Positions 1 to 5,714 are shown, counted from the first letter of the stretch. The stretch: 6,101 nucleotides of DNA from Clostridia bacterium (GCA_009783365.1 WRHG01000119.1:1-6101), one strand, 5' to 3'. The notes: a model not told the origin generated them from the letters alone. Numbers and translations are program-made.

Positions 1-1
1 T

Positions 2-301
2 GTGAACCAGGGGAATATAAAAACCAATATTCCCATAACTTTTGGAAGTGCCAAAACCGAAGACGGCAAGATTTTTACATTTATCGGCGAAGGAAAATTG
101 ACTGATGATCCAATTGAGGAAGGGTTTTTCGGTACCGGAGTAGTAATGGAAAGCAGCAGTATGCAGGAAATTGCCGATTATATAGGACGTGAGGGATACC
201 GCCATCACATGAGTATCACCGAAGGCAGTAACGCATGGGCTGTTCGGGAAGCGTTGACCAACTATCTAGGTTACGAGGTTCACTCATTTTTTGAAAGGTA
301 A
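2..301 (+). CDS. L-fucose isomerase-like protein, C-terminal end (5' partial)
   Basis: This is the last 99 or so codons of a sugar ketol-isomerase of the L-fucose/L-arabinose isomerase-like superfamily, which interconverts an aldose and a ketose using a divalent metal. The family C-terminal domain is visible. Residues 10-15 (IPITFG) and 25-31 (FTFIGEG) form the beta-rich start, followed by the DDP and GFFGTGVV segment at 35-48. Near the end is the REGYRHHMSITEG stretch at 63-75, whose His (68 or 69) corresponds to the metal/substrate histidine of the family. The GTG at position 2 is almost certainly an internal valine, because the family is about 450-600 residues long and the catalytic Glu/Asp residues lie upstream. 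A gap of 14 bases separates it from the aldolase gene, so it is the leading known member of the sugar operon. The exact sugar cannot be deduced from this fragment. Confidence 0.82.
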   Translation: MNQGNIKTNIPITFGSAKTEDGKIFTFIGEGKLTDDPIEEGFFGTGVVMESSSMQEIADYIGREGYRHHMSITEGSNAWAVREALTNYLGYEVHSFFER

Positions 302-315
302 AGGTTGTTGAATAA

Positions 316-1221
316 ATGTTGAATGCAAAAGAAACAATTTTATTGGCCAGGCAAAAAGAGACGGTTATACCGGCTTTTAATGTTCCTTACCTGCCAATGG
401 TGGAACCTGTAGCTCAGGCCATTAAGGATGAGAACAGCGTTGCCATCATTCATGTTGCCCGTATTGAATGGGAAAAATTTTCGGCGGTGAGTCTTGAAGC
501 CGTCGCCGAAGAATACAGAAAATTTGAAAAGCCGGGACACACCCTCCTGGGTCTTGATCATGTACCTGTAATTGATGAAGACCTTAAGCGGGTTGACTAT
601 CTGCCGATCATACGCAGGGCCATCGAAGCGGGTTACCAGTCAGTTATGGTCGATGGATCCCGGCTCAATCTTGAGGAAAACATTGCCGCCACCAGAGAAG
701 TTGCGGATCTGGTGCATGGATACGGGCTTGCCTGTGAAAGCGAACTTGGCGCTGTAATGGGACACGAAAGCGGCCCCATTAAACCCTACGAAGAGATATT
801 TGCCACCAAATTGGGCTTTACTGATTTGGAAGAAGCAAAGCGCTTTTCAGCGGAATCCCATAGCGACTGGATGTCTGTAGCTGTCGGTAACATTCATGGG
901 GCGGTTGCGGATGCGACGCGCCATCAGAAAAAACCTGAAGCCAGGCTGGATGTTAATCACATCGATGCGCTGTACAAGGTTTCAGGACTCCCATTGGTGC
1001 TGCACGGCGGGAGCGGTATTCAGCTTGAATATATCAAGATGGGCATAAAAGCAGGAATTGCCAAAATTAATGTGGGAACCGAGATAAGACAGGCCTATGA
1101 GAAGGGCCTTGAAAACGGCAATGTACAGAAAGCCCAGGAAAAGCTTTACCAGCGGGTGCGGGAATTAATCGCCGAAATGGGGATTTCAAATTTGCGAAGT
1201 CTTTTGTTCACTGAAAATTGA
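316..1221 (+). CDS. Class II (zinc-dependent) ketose-bisphosphate aldolase, FbaA/GatY/KbaY-like
   Basis: This 301-residue cytoplasmic aldolase cleaves a ketose (bis)phosphate to DHAP plus an aldehyde. The family blocks appear in order: PAFNVPY (19-25), LGLDH (78-82), SVMVDGSRLNLEEN (109-122), ESELGAVMGHESG (141-153), AVGNIHG (189-195), LVLHGGSG (227-234) and KINVGTEIR (250-258). Asp81 is the expected catalytic acid/base. His82, His194 and His230 are the expected zinc ligands, with Glu141 or Glu143 nearby. Length is close to the usual 280-310. Several blocks are slightly off consensus: LDHVP instead of LDHG, GNIHG instead of GTAHG, and INVGTE instead of INIATE. This suggests a divergent subgroup with a non-standard substrate rather than housekeeping FBP aldolase. 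Its placement between an isomerase and an FGGY kinase supports a catabolic role. The ATG is chosen because MLNAKE begins the family's first helix; the upstream AAGG (301-304) is a weak ribosome site. Confidence 0.9.
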   Translation: MLNAKETILLARQKETVIPAFNVPYLPMVEPVAQAIKDENSVAIIHVARIEWEKFSAVSLEAVAEEYRKFEKPGHTLLGLDHVPVIDEDLKRVDYLPIIRRAIEAGYQSVMVDGSRLNLEENIAATREVADLVHGYGLACESELGAVMGHESGPIKPYEEIFATKLGFTDLEEAKRFSAESHSDWMSVAVGNIHGAVADATRHQKKPEARLDVNHIDALYKVSGLPLVLHGGSGIQLEYIKMGIKAGIAKINVGTEIRQAYEKGLENGNVQKAQEKLYQRVRELIAEMGISNLRSLLFTEN

Positions 1222-1223
1222 AA

Positions 1224-2714
1224 ATGCTTTTTTGCGGGATTGATGTAGGTACCACCGGCGTAAAGGCGGTGGTATTTGATGAAAAGGGAACCCCGGTTGC
1301 GGAAGCTCATCGTAATTATTCAATACAGGTTGAACCTGACGGTACGCGGCTGTTGCGGGGCCAGGAGATCTGGGATAAAACACGGGAAGTTTTTCTATCG
1401 GCGGCCAAAGACACACAAGGCACTCTTGCCGCAGTCTGCGTGGATTCTTTTGGAGAGGCCTTTGTAGCCCTGGACAAATACGGAAGCATACTTTGCGATC
1501 CCATGCTGTTTACAGATCGCTGGGGTGAAAAAGAATATTACAAAGCCGAAAAGAAAACCTGCGCCGCGGAAATTGCGGAAATTTGCGGGCTGCCGCTCTC
1601 TCCCACCTACAGCCTCTCTATGGTATTGTACCTAAAAGAACAGCAGCCCGATATTTACGATAAAATTGACAGGATCCTTTTAATACAGGATTTTATCAAT
1701 TACAAATTATGCGGACAAATAGGAGCCGACTACTCCACCGCCTGCAGAACAATGTTTTTTGATGTCAGAAATTGTTCGTGGAGCGTTGAATTAATCGAAA
1801 AATTCGGCCTTGATTCAAGGCATTATTCCCCGCCGGTTCCCATGGGAACGGTAATCGGTAATCTTCACGAAGCTCTTGTCCGGGAGGCCGGGTTAAACGG
1901 AGAAGTAAAAGTGGTTGTGGGCGGCCATGATCAACCGGTGAACGCCATAGGCGCGGGGCTCAATAAAGGATATGCGGTGTGTTCCATGGGCACCTCGGAA
2001 TGTGTAACGCCAATTATTGGCCCAATGTTCCCGGCTGACTTTATTGCTCAAAAAGGTATTCCCGCTGAACCTTTATGGAAAAAAGGCCTGTTTTGCTGCA
2101 TGGCGTATAACGTAACTTCCGGTCTGTTGATCCAGTGGTTTGTTTCCACTTTTAGCGATGAGCCGGAGCCGTCCTTTTCAAAATTTGACCGCTTTGTTCC
2201 TCCACATCCTACCGCGATCATGATCCAGCCCTACCTGATGGGAAGCGGTACTCCGTACATGGATCCGGCAGCCAGGCTTGCCATGACCGGCATTGATTAC
2301 GGAACAACAAAATATGATATTTACCGGGCTGTTCTTGAGGCCCTTTGCCTGGATCAGGAGCTTAATCTGACGGTTCTTCGGGAGCAGGGAATTAATGTTG
2401 ATCATATTATTGCCGTCGGCGGCGGGAGCAAGAGCAGGCCATGGTTACAGATAAAGGCAGATGTTTTGCAAATACCGGTGAGTACATTGACGGTAAAGGA
2501 AGCGGGCGCCCTGGGCTGCGCTATTCTTAGTGCAAAAGCTATTGGTGTGTATGGCAGTATAGAAGAAGCGGCGCAGGGTATGTCACATATCAAAGAGACT
2601 GTCTGGCCCAATCCGGAGCATAAAAGTTTTTATAAAGAAAAATTTGATTTATACAGAAAACTGCATGACCATGTAAAAGAAGAAAGTTATTTTGCGTTTA
2701 GGAGACATAAATGA
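1224..2714 (+). CDS. FGGY-family carbohydrate kinase (xylulokinase-like)
   Basis: This ATP-dependent sugar kinase phosphorylates a ketose or polyol before aldol cleavage. From ATG 1224 it has 496 residues, typical of the family. Visible parts are the N-terminal phosphate loop FCGIDVGTTGVKAVVFD (residues 3-19) and the xylulokinase-like block LIQDFINYKL ending DYSTACRTMFFDV (153-181). Next is GGHDQPVNAIGAGL (233-246), whose Asp236 is the expected catalytic base. Then come MGTSE (255-259), the second-lobe MGSGTPYMDPAAR (339-351) and the adenosine motif AVGGGSKSRPWLQ (397-409), followed by KEAGALGCA (425-433). A TTG at 1218 overlaps the aldolase stop codon and would add two residues. ATG 1224 is preferred because it matches family starts, although neither has a clear Shine-Dalgarno sequence, so translation is probably coupled to the aldolase. 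The gene overlaps the next start by ATGA. Substrate (xylulose, fuculose, rhamnulose or another) is not readable from sequence. Confidence 0.9.
   Translation: MLFCGIDVGTTGVKAVVFDEKGTPVAEAHRNYSIQVEPDGTRLLRGQEIWDKTREVFLSAAKDTQGTLAAVCVDSFGEAFVALDKYGSILCDPMLFTDRWGEKEYYKAEKKTCAAEIAEICGLPLSPTYSLSMVLYLKEQQPDIYDKIDRILLIQDFINYKLCGQIGADYSTACRTMFFDVRNCSWSVELIEKFGLDSRHYSPPVPMGTVIGNLHEALVREAGLNGEVKVVVGGHDQPVNAIGAGLNKGYAVCSMGTSECVTPIIGPMFPADFIAQKGIPAEPLWKKGLFCCMAYNVTSGLLIQWFVSTFSDEPEPSFSKFDRFVPPHPTAIMIQPYLMGSGTPYMDPAARLAMTGIDYGTTKYDIYRAVLEALCLDQELNLTVLREQGINVDHIIAVGGGSKSRPWLQIKADVLQIPVSTLTVKEAGALGCAILSAKAIGVYGSIEEAAQGMSHIKETVWPNPEHKSFYKEKFDLYRKLHDHVKEESYFAFRRHK
2700..2705 (+). promoter_or_regulatory. Ribosome-binding site for the dehydrogenase-led ORF
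   Basis: AGGAGA ends 5 bases before ATG 2711 and lies inside the last codons of the kinase gene. With the ATGA stop/start overlap at 2711-2714 it supports coupled translation within the sugar operon and fixes the start of the downstream ORF. Confidence 0.75.
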
Positions 2715-3395
2715 AAACCAAAGCCATCCGCTTATACGGTGTTAACGATCTCAGACTTGAGGAATTTGAGCTTCCTGAAATTCGGGATGATGAAATTCTC
2801 GCCAAGGTCGTTTCCGATTCGATTTGTATGTCCAGCCACAAACTTGCCATGCAGGGCGCGAAGCACAAGCGCGTTCGCCACGACTTAAGCAACAAACAGC
2901 CAATAATCGGCCACGAGTTTTGCGGAACGATTGAAAAGGTTGGTTCAAAATTGGCCGGCAAATTCAAGAGAGGAGATAAATTCGCGATTCAGCCTGCGCT
3001 TAATTGCCCCGACGATGCCGGCGTTCCAACCCTGTGGGCTCCCGGATATTCGTTTGAGTACATTGGCGGGGTGGCCACATATATCGTCATCCCCAGGGAA
3101 GTGATGGAGATGGACTGCCTCCTGGATTATCGAGCGGATAATTTTTTCATGGGTTCCCTGGCGGAACCGGTGTCCTGCATTGCCGGGGCCTTTCACGCCC
3201 AGTACCATACGAAAGGAGGCTCTTACGTTCATTCAATGGGAATTGTCGAAGGAGGCTCCATGGCTCTCCTCGCCGGCGTGGGGCCCATGGGGTTAGGCGC
3301 AATCGACTACGCTATCCATAACCCGCGCCGGCCATCCCGGCTCATAGTTACCGACATTGACGACAAGCGCCTGCAATGGGCGGCCCAGGTTCTGA
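2711..3395 (+). pseudogene. L-sorbose-1-phosphate reductase-like zinc dehydrogenase, 3'-truncated
   Basis: This is the N-terminal part (about 228 of roughly 410 residues) of a medium-chain dehydrogenase/reductase. Conserved pieces are the GroES-like domain with SICMSSHK (37-44; Cys39 in the catalytic zinc position), GHEFCG (67-72; His68 and Glu69), PGYSFEYIGGVATYIVIP (111-128), SLAEPVSCIAGAFHA (149-163) and the glycine-rich Rossmann entry AGVGPMGLGAIDYA (188-201). The first beta-alpha ends at VTDIDDKRL (213-221). The combination of PGYSFxYIGG, the MGIVEGG stretch (176-182) and the Rossmann entry is what I recognise from SorE-type reductases, which interconvert sorbose-1-phosphate and sorbitol-6-phosphate with NAD(P)H. 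The family's structural-zinc cysteine cluster is absent, as is usual for this group. Homology stops after AAQVL (224-228). Given the upstream kinase, it probably acted on a sugar phosphate in the same pathway. The break position is accurate to about 10 bases. Confidence 0.8.
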
Positions 3396-3835
3396 TTTTC
3401 CAGGACCAGCCCGGCTTCGCCGAGGCGTTCATGCCCGCCGGGCGTGCGCCGAAACCCGGTGAGCGGTTCAGGTTTCCCGAACACGCTGCCACACTCGAGC
3501 AGATCGCCCTATCCAATGGCGATGCGTTCTACCGCGGCGATCTTGCGGGCAGACTCGAGGCGCACGCAGCGGCCAATGGCGGCGCCATGCGCACCTCCGA
3601 CCTCGCCGTGCACCGCGCCGACTGGGTCGGCACGATCGACGCCGGCTACCGCAACGAAATCGGCGTTATCCTCCACAACGCCGGGCCGGAACCGCAGGAA
3701 CTGGGCCGTGGCCTGAAGATCGCGCAAATCGCCTTCCGTCGCGTTCCCGACTGCGATCTCAGGCGAGTCGCGACGGCCGAATTCGACGCCGACACAGCCC
3801 GAAGCCTCAAGGGCTTCGGCAGCTCTGGAGCCTGA
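2711..3835 (+). CDS. Three-part chimeric ORF: sorbose-1-phosphate reductase N-part + gamma-glutamyltransferase fragment + dUTPase C-part
   Basis: This is one uninterrupted 374-codon frame, but the protein changes family twice. Residues 1 to about 228 are a zinc-type medium-chain dehydrogenase/reductase resembling L-sorbose-1-phosphate reductase. Residues about 229-306 are the interior of a gamma-glutamyltransferase. Residues about 307-374 are the C-terminal half of a trimeric dUTPase. None of the three parts is complete: the dehydrogenase lacks most of its nucleotide-binding domain, the transferase piece lacks the catalytic Thr and most of both subunits, and the dUTPase lacks its N-terminal motifs. 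No such fusion is known to me and no linkers are present. Base composition jumps at the first join. The start codon is well supported by the upstream ribosome site and the stop by the following dCMP deaminase gene. The ORF is probably a joining product, and a working fused enzyme is unlikely. Confidence 0.85.
   Translation: MKTKAIRLYGVNDLRLEEFELPEIRDDEILAKVVSDSICMSSHKLAMQGAKHKRVRHDLSNKQPIIGHEFCGTIEKVGSKLAGKFKRGDKFAIQPALNCPDDAGVPTLWAPGYSFEYIGGVATYIVIPREVMEMDCLLDYRADNFFMGSLAEPVSCIAGAFHAQYHTKGGSYVHSMGIVEGGSMALLAGVGPMGLGAIDYAIHNPRRPSRLIVTDIDDKRLQWAAQVLIFQDQPGFAEAFMPAGRAPKPGERFRFPEHAATLEQIALSNGDAFYRGDLAGRLEAHAAANGGAMRTSDLAVHRADWVGTIDAGYRNEIGVILHNAGPEPQELGRGLKIAQIAFRRVPDCDLRRVATAEFDADTARSLKGFGSSGA
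3396..3628 (+). pseudogene. ggt: Gamma-glutamyltransferase interior fragment
   Basis: About 78 codons (ORF residues 229-306) match the large-subunit interior of gamma-glutamyltransferase, a periplasmic/secreted Ntn hydrolase of about 550-600 residues that handles glutathione and gamma-glutamyl compounds. The recognisable family run is FAEAFMPAGRAPKPGE (236-251), then ATLEQIA (260-266), the DAFYRGDLA block (271-279), AHAAANGGAM (284-293) and DLAVHRADWV (297-306). All of these occur in this order in true GGTs. There is no signal peptide, no catalytic Thr (TTH motif) and no glutamate-binding Arg region, so the piece cannot be active. It lies in frame between a dehydrogenase and a dUTPase with no start or stop of its own. 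GC is much higher than in the operon upstream: by hand count the 60 bases at 3421-3480 contain 42 G/C. Confidence 0.82.
3629..3835 (+). pseudogene. dut: dUTP diphosphatase, C-terminal part (5'-truncated)
   Basis: The last 68 residues of the ORF (307-374) are the C-terminal part of a homotrimeric dUTPase, which hydrolyses dUTP to dUMP and PPi. Motif III is GTIDAGYRNEIGVIL (307-321), including the Asp310/Tyr312 region that contacts deoxyribose. Motif IV is RGLKIAQI (333-340). The C-terminal lid motif V is RSLKGFGSSG (364-373), with the expected Arg364 and Phe369. Motif V is looser than the usual RGxGGFGSTG. Motifs I and II and the start are missing because the frame is joined to a gamma-glutamyltransferase piece. 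A natural dut gene would be about 150 codons. The stop TGA lies 2 bases before the dCMP deaminase start, so the intact parent probably was a dut-dCMP deaminase operon. The assignment to dUTPase is firm; activity here is improbable unless the missing half is elsewhere. Confidence 0.85.
3827..3830 (+). promoter_or_regulatory. Ribosome-binding site for dCMP deaminase
   Basis: GGAG lies 7 bases before ATG 3838 and is embedded in the last codons of the dUTPase part. This arrangement implies translational coupling of the two dUMP-producing enzymes in the parent genome and supports the chosen start. Confidence 0.65.
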
Positions 3836-3837
3836 AC

Positions 3838-4404
3838 ATGGACGTTTCGCGGCCCGGCTGGCACGAATACTTCATGGCTGTCGCCAAGCTCATCAGCACT
3901 CGTTCGACCTGCAATTCGCGGCCGACCGGCGCCATACTCGTCAAGGATCGTCATATCCTGGCGACCGGCTACAACGGTTCGCCCCCAGGCGCCCCGCATT
4001 GCCGTGGCACGTTCAACCCGGACGGCTCTCCCTTCTGCTACAGCCGCTATATCGGAGCCGGAGACGCCGACAAGTACAATTACTGCCGTTCCAGTCACGC
4101 CGAATCGAACGCCGTCGCCCAGGCTGCGCGCCTCGGGATGCCGGTGGAGGGGGCAACGGTGTACAGCACCCTGGCGCCCTGCTATATTTGCACGAAGCTC
4201 CTGGCGGCGGCGCGCATACTCGACGTCTATTTCGAGCACGATTATGAATCGTCCGACCGCAATCGTGACAGGCATTGGCAATCCATCTTCAAGGAATCGG
4301 GGATCAGGGTCTGGCAGAAGGTGACGATCGACCCGGCGGCGCTGGACATCTTCAAGTCCGCTTTCGAGGGCGTGACCTCGGAGCGGCGGCTGGGGCCGCA
4401 TTGA
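3838..4404 (+). CDS. Deoxycytidylate (dCMP) deaminase, intact
   Basis: This 188-residue zinc-dependent cytidine-deaminase-fold enzyme converts dCMP to dUMP for thymidylate synthesis. The active-site signature is complete: HAES at 87-90, with His87 as zinc ligand and Glu89 as proton shuttle, and PCYIC at 114-118, with Cys115 and Cys118 as zinc ligands. The N-terminal block RPTGAILVKDRHILATGYNGSP (28-49) and the GAPHC (51-55) region are typical of the ComEB/dCMP deaminase group. His54, Cys55, Cys67 and Cys83 are well placed for the second, structural zinc seen in some dCMP deaminases, with an insertion of about 25 residues before HAE. The C-terminal extension after residue 160 has no motif I recognise. 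Length is in the family's upper range. It follows the dUTPase stop by 2 bases and a DUF457 gene follows after 28 bases. It is the only clearly complete gene of the GC-rich segment. Confidence 0.92.
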   Translation: MDVSRPGWHEYFMAVAKLISTRSTCNSRPTGAILVKDRHILATGYNGSPPGAPHCRGTFNPDGSPFCYSRYIGAGDADKYNYCRSSHAESNAVAQAARLGMPVEGATVYSTLAPCYICTKLLAAARILDVYFEHDYESSDRNRDRHWQSIFKESGIRVWQKVTIDPAALDIFKSAFEGVTSERRLGPH

Positions 4405-4432
4405 TCCCGAAACGGAACGGGGGCGAAAACCC

Positions 4433-5149
4433 ATGGACACCATAACCCACGCCCTGGCGGGCGCCGCCATCTCCGATTGCTTGTTTCGCCAGCGCCTTGG
4501 CCGCTACGCCACGCCGTTCGCGTTGCTTATAGGCGCCCTGCCGGACATCGACATGACCGCAGGCTTCTTCTCCCCTCAAACCGTCTGGGCCAATCACAGG
4601 GGATATACCCACGCCTTTTTCATCATGGCGCTGGCCGCTCCGCTCCTGGGGAGCGTCGGCTGGCTGCTTCCGCGCGAGAGGGGAGAACGCCGAAATCGCG
4701 ACGCCTGGAAATGGTGGACCGTCCTCGCCGCCACCTGCCTGTTTTGCCATACTCTGGTTGACCTCACCACAAGCTGGGGCACCATGCCGCTCCTACCCTT
4801 CTCCAACGCCAGAATCTCATGGGACATCGCGCCGATACTCGACGCCTTCGTCACCTCGGCGCTGGCCGCCTCTTTCCTCGCCAACCGGCTGCTGCGCCGG
4901 GAAAAGGTCGATACCTTCCTTAATCCCCTCGTCTATCCGATAGTCCACGAGCACCCCGGACGCCGCCGGGCGGCCGGCTGGACGGCGAGGGCGGCGGCGG
5001 CGCGGACGACAGCCTGGAGGTCAGCGAGGCGTCCGCCATGGCCATCCTGGAGCACCTGCCCACGGCGCTCACCAGCCTCAACCGCAACCTGGGCGATTAC
5101 ACCCTCGCCTACAGCGACGAGATCGTCGCCAACTGGTTCTACCCCGTGA
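4433..5149 (+). pseudogene. DUF457/YdjM-family membrane-bound metal-dependent hydrolase, 3' half replaced
   Basis: The first 185 or so residues match the YdjM/DUF457 family of inner-membrane proteins, predicted metal-dependent hydrolases of unproven reaction. The hallmark polar residues are present: THALAG (5-10), PDID (37-40), HRGYTH (55-60) and CHTLVDLTTSWGT (105-117). His6, Asp38, Asp40, His55, His60, His106 and Asp110 can form the phospholipase D-unrelated metal site inferred for the family. Hydrophobic stretches at about 61-79, 94-108 and 134-152 look like membrane helices. A full protein is usually about 300-350 residues with more helices. Here the readable part ends near residue 185-190. 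The rest to 5149 is an Arg/Ala/Ser/Thr/Pro-rich string that is simply the out-of-frame reading of the next gene. The start ATG follows a G-rich weak ribosome site (CGGGGG, 4418-4423). The gene is therefore broken by the join near 4990. Confidence 0.8.
4990..5001 (+). repeat. (GGC)4 tract at a segment join
   Basis: Four GGC triplets sit in an extremely GC-rich stretch: the row 4981-5040 has 47 of 60 G/C by hand count. This is where coding sense passes from frame 2 (DUF457) to frame 1 (Ig-like protein). Such low-complexity DNA is a typical place for template switching, replication slippage or assembler misjoining. Confidence 0.6.
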
Positions 5150-5631
5150 CGGCAACCTTCGACGACACCGGCGCAGTTCTGGCCAAATTCATCGTCGCAA
5201 GGGACTTAAGCGCAATCTATCGCGCGGACGACGACATCGAAGCCGTGCTGATCTTCGGCTCGGCGCAGCCCATGCTGAACTGCGAGACCTACCAATATCC
5301 GGACGACGGCGAGATGGAGATCGTCATCCTGCCATTGGTGGATGTGGTTTCCGGGGCGGGCCTGACCCTCGCGCCGGGCGGCGCGTCGAAGCTCATCGCG
5401 CTCCTCCCCTGGGAATTCGCGCACGCAATCCAGGCCAATTCCTCCGATCCTGCAATCATTACAGTGAATGAAGCAGGGGAAATCAAAGCCGTCGCCGCGG
5501 GCACGGCGACCCTCTCCGGCACCCTGACAGTGGACGACGGAAGAAAAGAATTCGAGCTCGAGATCACCGTGGCCAAGGAGGGCGAGACCGCCGAGGCAGC
5601 GCTGGAGATTGACGAGGAAGCGGTGGGGTAA
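5038..5631 (+). CDS. C-terminal fragment of an unrecognised protein ending in a bacterial Ig-like (Big_2) domain
   Basis: Coding sense in this frame is already good before ATG 5038. Codons from about 5000 read as an acidic, natural-looking GADDSLEVSEASAM run, so this ATG is probably internal and the true N-terminus is lost at the join. GAGG (5026-5029), 8 bases upstream, would allow initiation here. Residues 1-104 match nothing I recognise; they are predicted soluble, with alternating beta-like stretches. Residues about 105-180 fit a Big_2 Ig-like fold: the core SSDPAIITVNEAGEIKAV (135-152), then AGTATLSGTL (154-163), is the usual SSDxxVATVxxxGxVTAVxAGTATI pattern. An acidic tail rich in Glu/Ala follows. 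Big_2 domains usually occur in secreted or surface proteins, but no signal peptide is available in this fragment. The gene ends 10 bases before a strong terminator. Function is unknown. Confidence 0.6.
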   Translation: MAILEHLPTALTSLNRNLGDYTLAYSDEIVANWFYPVTATFDDTGAVLAKFIVARDLSAIYRADDDIEAVLIFGSAQPMLNCETYQYPDDGEMEIVILPLVDVVSGAGLTLAPGGASKLIALLPWEFAHAIQANSSDPAIITVNEAGEIKAVAAGTATLSGTLTVDDGRKEFELEITVAKEGETAEAALEIDEEAVG

Positions 5632-5641
5632 GCTCTATAAA

Positions 5642-5677
5642 AAAACAGCGGCCGGAGGAATGTCCGGCTGCTGTTTT
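5642..5677 (+). terminator. Intrinsic (rho-independent) terminator
   Basis: A 15-base-pair stem is formed by AAAACAGCGGCCGGA (5642-5656) and TCCGGCTGCTGTTTT (5663-5677). It has one internal G-T wobble and a 6-base loop (GGAATG). The distal arm ends in a T run that continues as GTTTG. The A run on the other side makes it potentially bidirectional. It begins 10 bases after the stop of the Ig-like gene, so it closes that transcript and insulates the FAD gene. Confidence 0.88.
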
Positions 5678-5679
5678 GT

Positions 5680-5708
5680 TTGCATTCACGCAAAAAATAT
5701 GCTATAGT
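5680..5708 (+). promoter_or_regulatory. Candidate sigma-70-type promoter for the FAD oxidoreductase gene
   Basis: A -35-like TTGCAT (5680-5685) and a -10-like TATAGT (5703-5708, one mismatch to TATAAT) are separated by exactly 17 bases, and TGC directly before the -10 gives an extended -10 element. Transcription would start near 5714-5716, leaving a leader of about 13 bases, most of it the ribosome-binding site. The weak -35 is compensated by the extended -10. The call rests on sequence match only. Confidence 0.5.
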
Positions 5709-5714
5709 ACTCCC

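Noticed and set aside
3249..3262. Strong Shine-Dalgarno-like AAGGAGG before an internal ATG at 3260
   Set aside because: The spacing is only 4 bases and the codons encode the conserved EGGSMALLAGVGPMG stretch of the dehydrogenase, so it is coding sequence rather than a second start.
3444..3716. + strand open frame of 90 codons within the GGT/dUTPase part
   Set aside because: It is a Ser/Thr/Arg/Pro-rich shadow in another frame over sequence with clear GGT and dUTPase homology.
2711..3835. The three-part ORF as a new multifunctional enzyme
   Set aside because: Each part lacks residues or domains essential for its activity, and the joins occur inside secondary-structure elements rather than at domain borders.
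3646..4470. Long open frame on the - strand (274 codons)
   Set aside because: It lies antisense to the dUTPase part and the dCMP deaminase, both with complete family motifs. It is Arg/Pro/Ala-rich, as expected from GC-rich shadow frames, and shows no recognisable domain.
5038..5149. Overlap of the DUF457 frame and the Ig-like frame as a genuine overlapping gene pair
   Set aside because: The DUF457-frame translation in the overlap is low-complexity Arg/Ser/Pro/Thr sequence unlike any membrane hydrolase C-terminus. A join or frameshift explains it better.
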